A stretch of DNA of 64,000 nt from Curtobacterium luteum (GTDB taxonomy: Bacteria; Actinomycetota; Actinomycetes; Actinomycetales; Microbacteriaceae): contig NZ_BMOI01000006.1 of NCBI RefSeq assembly GCF_014646995.1, positions 1 to 64,000 on the forward strand, read 5' to 3'. Shown here one piece after another: positions 63,847 through 64,000 of this stretch. Both the position numbers and the translations under genes were made by a program. Each line of letters starts with the position of its first letter. The stretch's first letter is position 1. The notes beneath the pieces are model-generated. The model was given only the letters and a program-made list of their open reading frames with translations, was not told the DNA's origin and ran no database searches.

Positions 63847-64000
63847 ATGACCTTCCGCCCCGCACTCGCGCTCGGCGTCGCCGTGCTCGCCGCGTCGGCG
63901 ACCACGATCGCGTCCGGAGCGCCCGCCCGGGCATCGGAGCCGTCGTGGGGATCGTCCTCCGCCCCGCGCGTGACGAACGGCACGCTCGCGCACGTGGACG
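63847..64000 (+). CDS. Secreted protein, N-terminal fragment
   Basis: The frame from ATG runs off the right edge after 51 codons. MTFRPALALGVAVLAASATT followed by IASGAPARASEP is a clear signal peptide with an A-x-A cleavage site near residue 29. The remaining PSWGSSSAPRVTNGTLAHVD is too short to identify; protease-like propeptides look similar, but no call is made. Confidence 0.65.
   Translation, partial: MTFRPALALGVAVLAASATTIASGAPARASEPSWGSSSAPRVTNGTLAHVD

Overview
The window is high-GC, densely packed DNA with many GTG starts, ATGA/GTGA gene overlaps and short intergenic gaps. Gene content points to an actinobacterium, most likely the family Microbacteriaceae (Curtobacterium-like). That placement is inferred from composition and protein families (phosphoketolase, Ku plus three-domain LigD, ThrE exporter, DtxR/IdeR-type iron box, DUF6328, DUF6314, DUF2795); no rRNA or tRNA gene was seen.

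Layout. 1-5.5 kb: start of a secreted protein, xfp phosphoketolase, two coupled tiny proteins, an FAH-family enzyme, a TIM-barrel isomerase-like protein and small acidic proteins. 5.6-10.2 kb: non-homologous end joining block, ligD with a coupled short-chain dehydrogenase, divergent from ku. 10.3-12.4 kb: small membrane proteins and an exopolyphosphatase-like protein. 12.4-16.9 kb: nucleoside salvage cluster (nucleoside hydrolase, MFS transporter, ribokinase) divergent from a LacI regulator, with palindromic operators between. 16.9-17.6 kb: four and a half copies of a 142-bp tandem repeat built of two palindromes. 17.6-20.4 kb: TetR/MFS drug-efflux pair with a GNAT acetyltransferase. 20.4-28.2 kb: an eroded, relatively AT-rich genomic island. 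It holds a type IV secretion (TrbL/VirB6-like) remnant, other gene fragments, small membrane proteins, a 1070-residue modular secreted cutinase-like protein with a coupled membrane protein, and three coupled small genes of unknown function.

28.2-39.1 kb: HAD phosphatase, MarR/metallo-beta-lactamase pair, a carbohydrate ABC operon (binding protein, two permeases, glycogen-debranching-like enzyme) divergent from a LacI regulator that carries a 4 x 12-residue repeat, a lipoprotein, and an XRE-cupin regulator divergent from a CPFC thioredoxin-reductase-like flavoprotein. 39.2-46.9 kb: assorted metabolic, resistance-like and repair genes (pentapeptide protein, epimerase, zinc alcohol dehydrogenase, polysaccharide deacetylase, APH-like kinase, AlkD-like repair protein, TauE/SafE exporter). 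47.0-48.9 kb: an orphan HsdR-N nuclease-like gene with a downstream gene of unknown function. 49.3-57.8 kb: lectin-M23 peptidase, gamma-glutamyltransferase, OsmC, ThrE, TetR and small proteins. 57.8-61.8 kb: iron-regulated siderophore ABC operon. The end holds an unknown protein, a second SDR related to the one beside ligD, and the start of another secreted protein.

A recurring theme is a family of very strong GC-rich hairpins sharing the arm GACGGGAGGC. They sit just after stop codons at 30.1, 52.7, 54.4 and 62.7 kb, and a related form makes up half of each unit in the 142-bp array. Perfect palindromic operator candidates flank several regulator genes. The least explained parts are the 23.5-28.2 kb island genes, the orphan HsdR-N pair and the palindromic repeat family.
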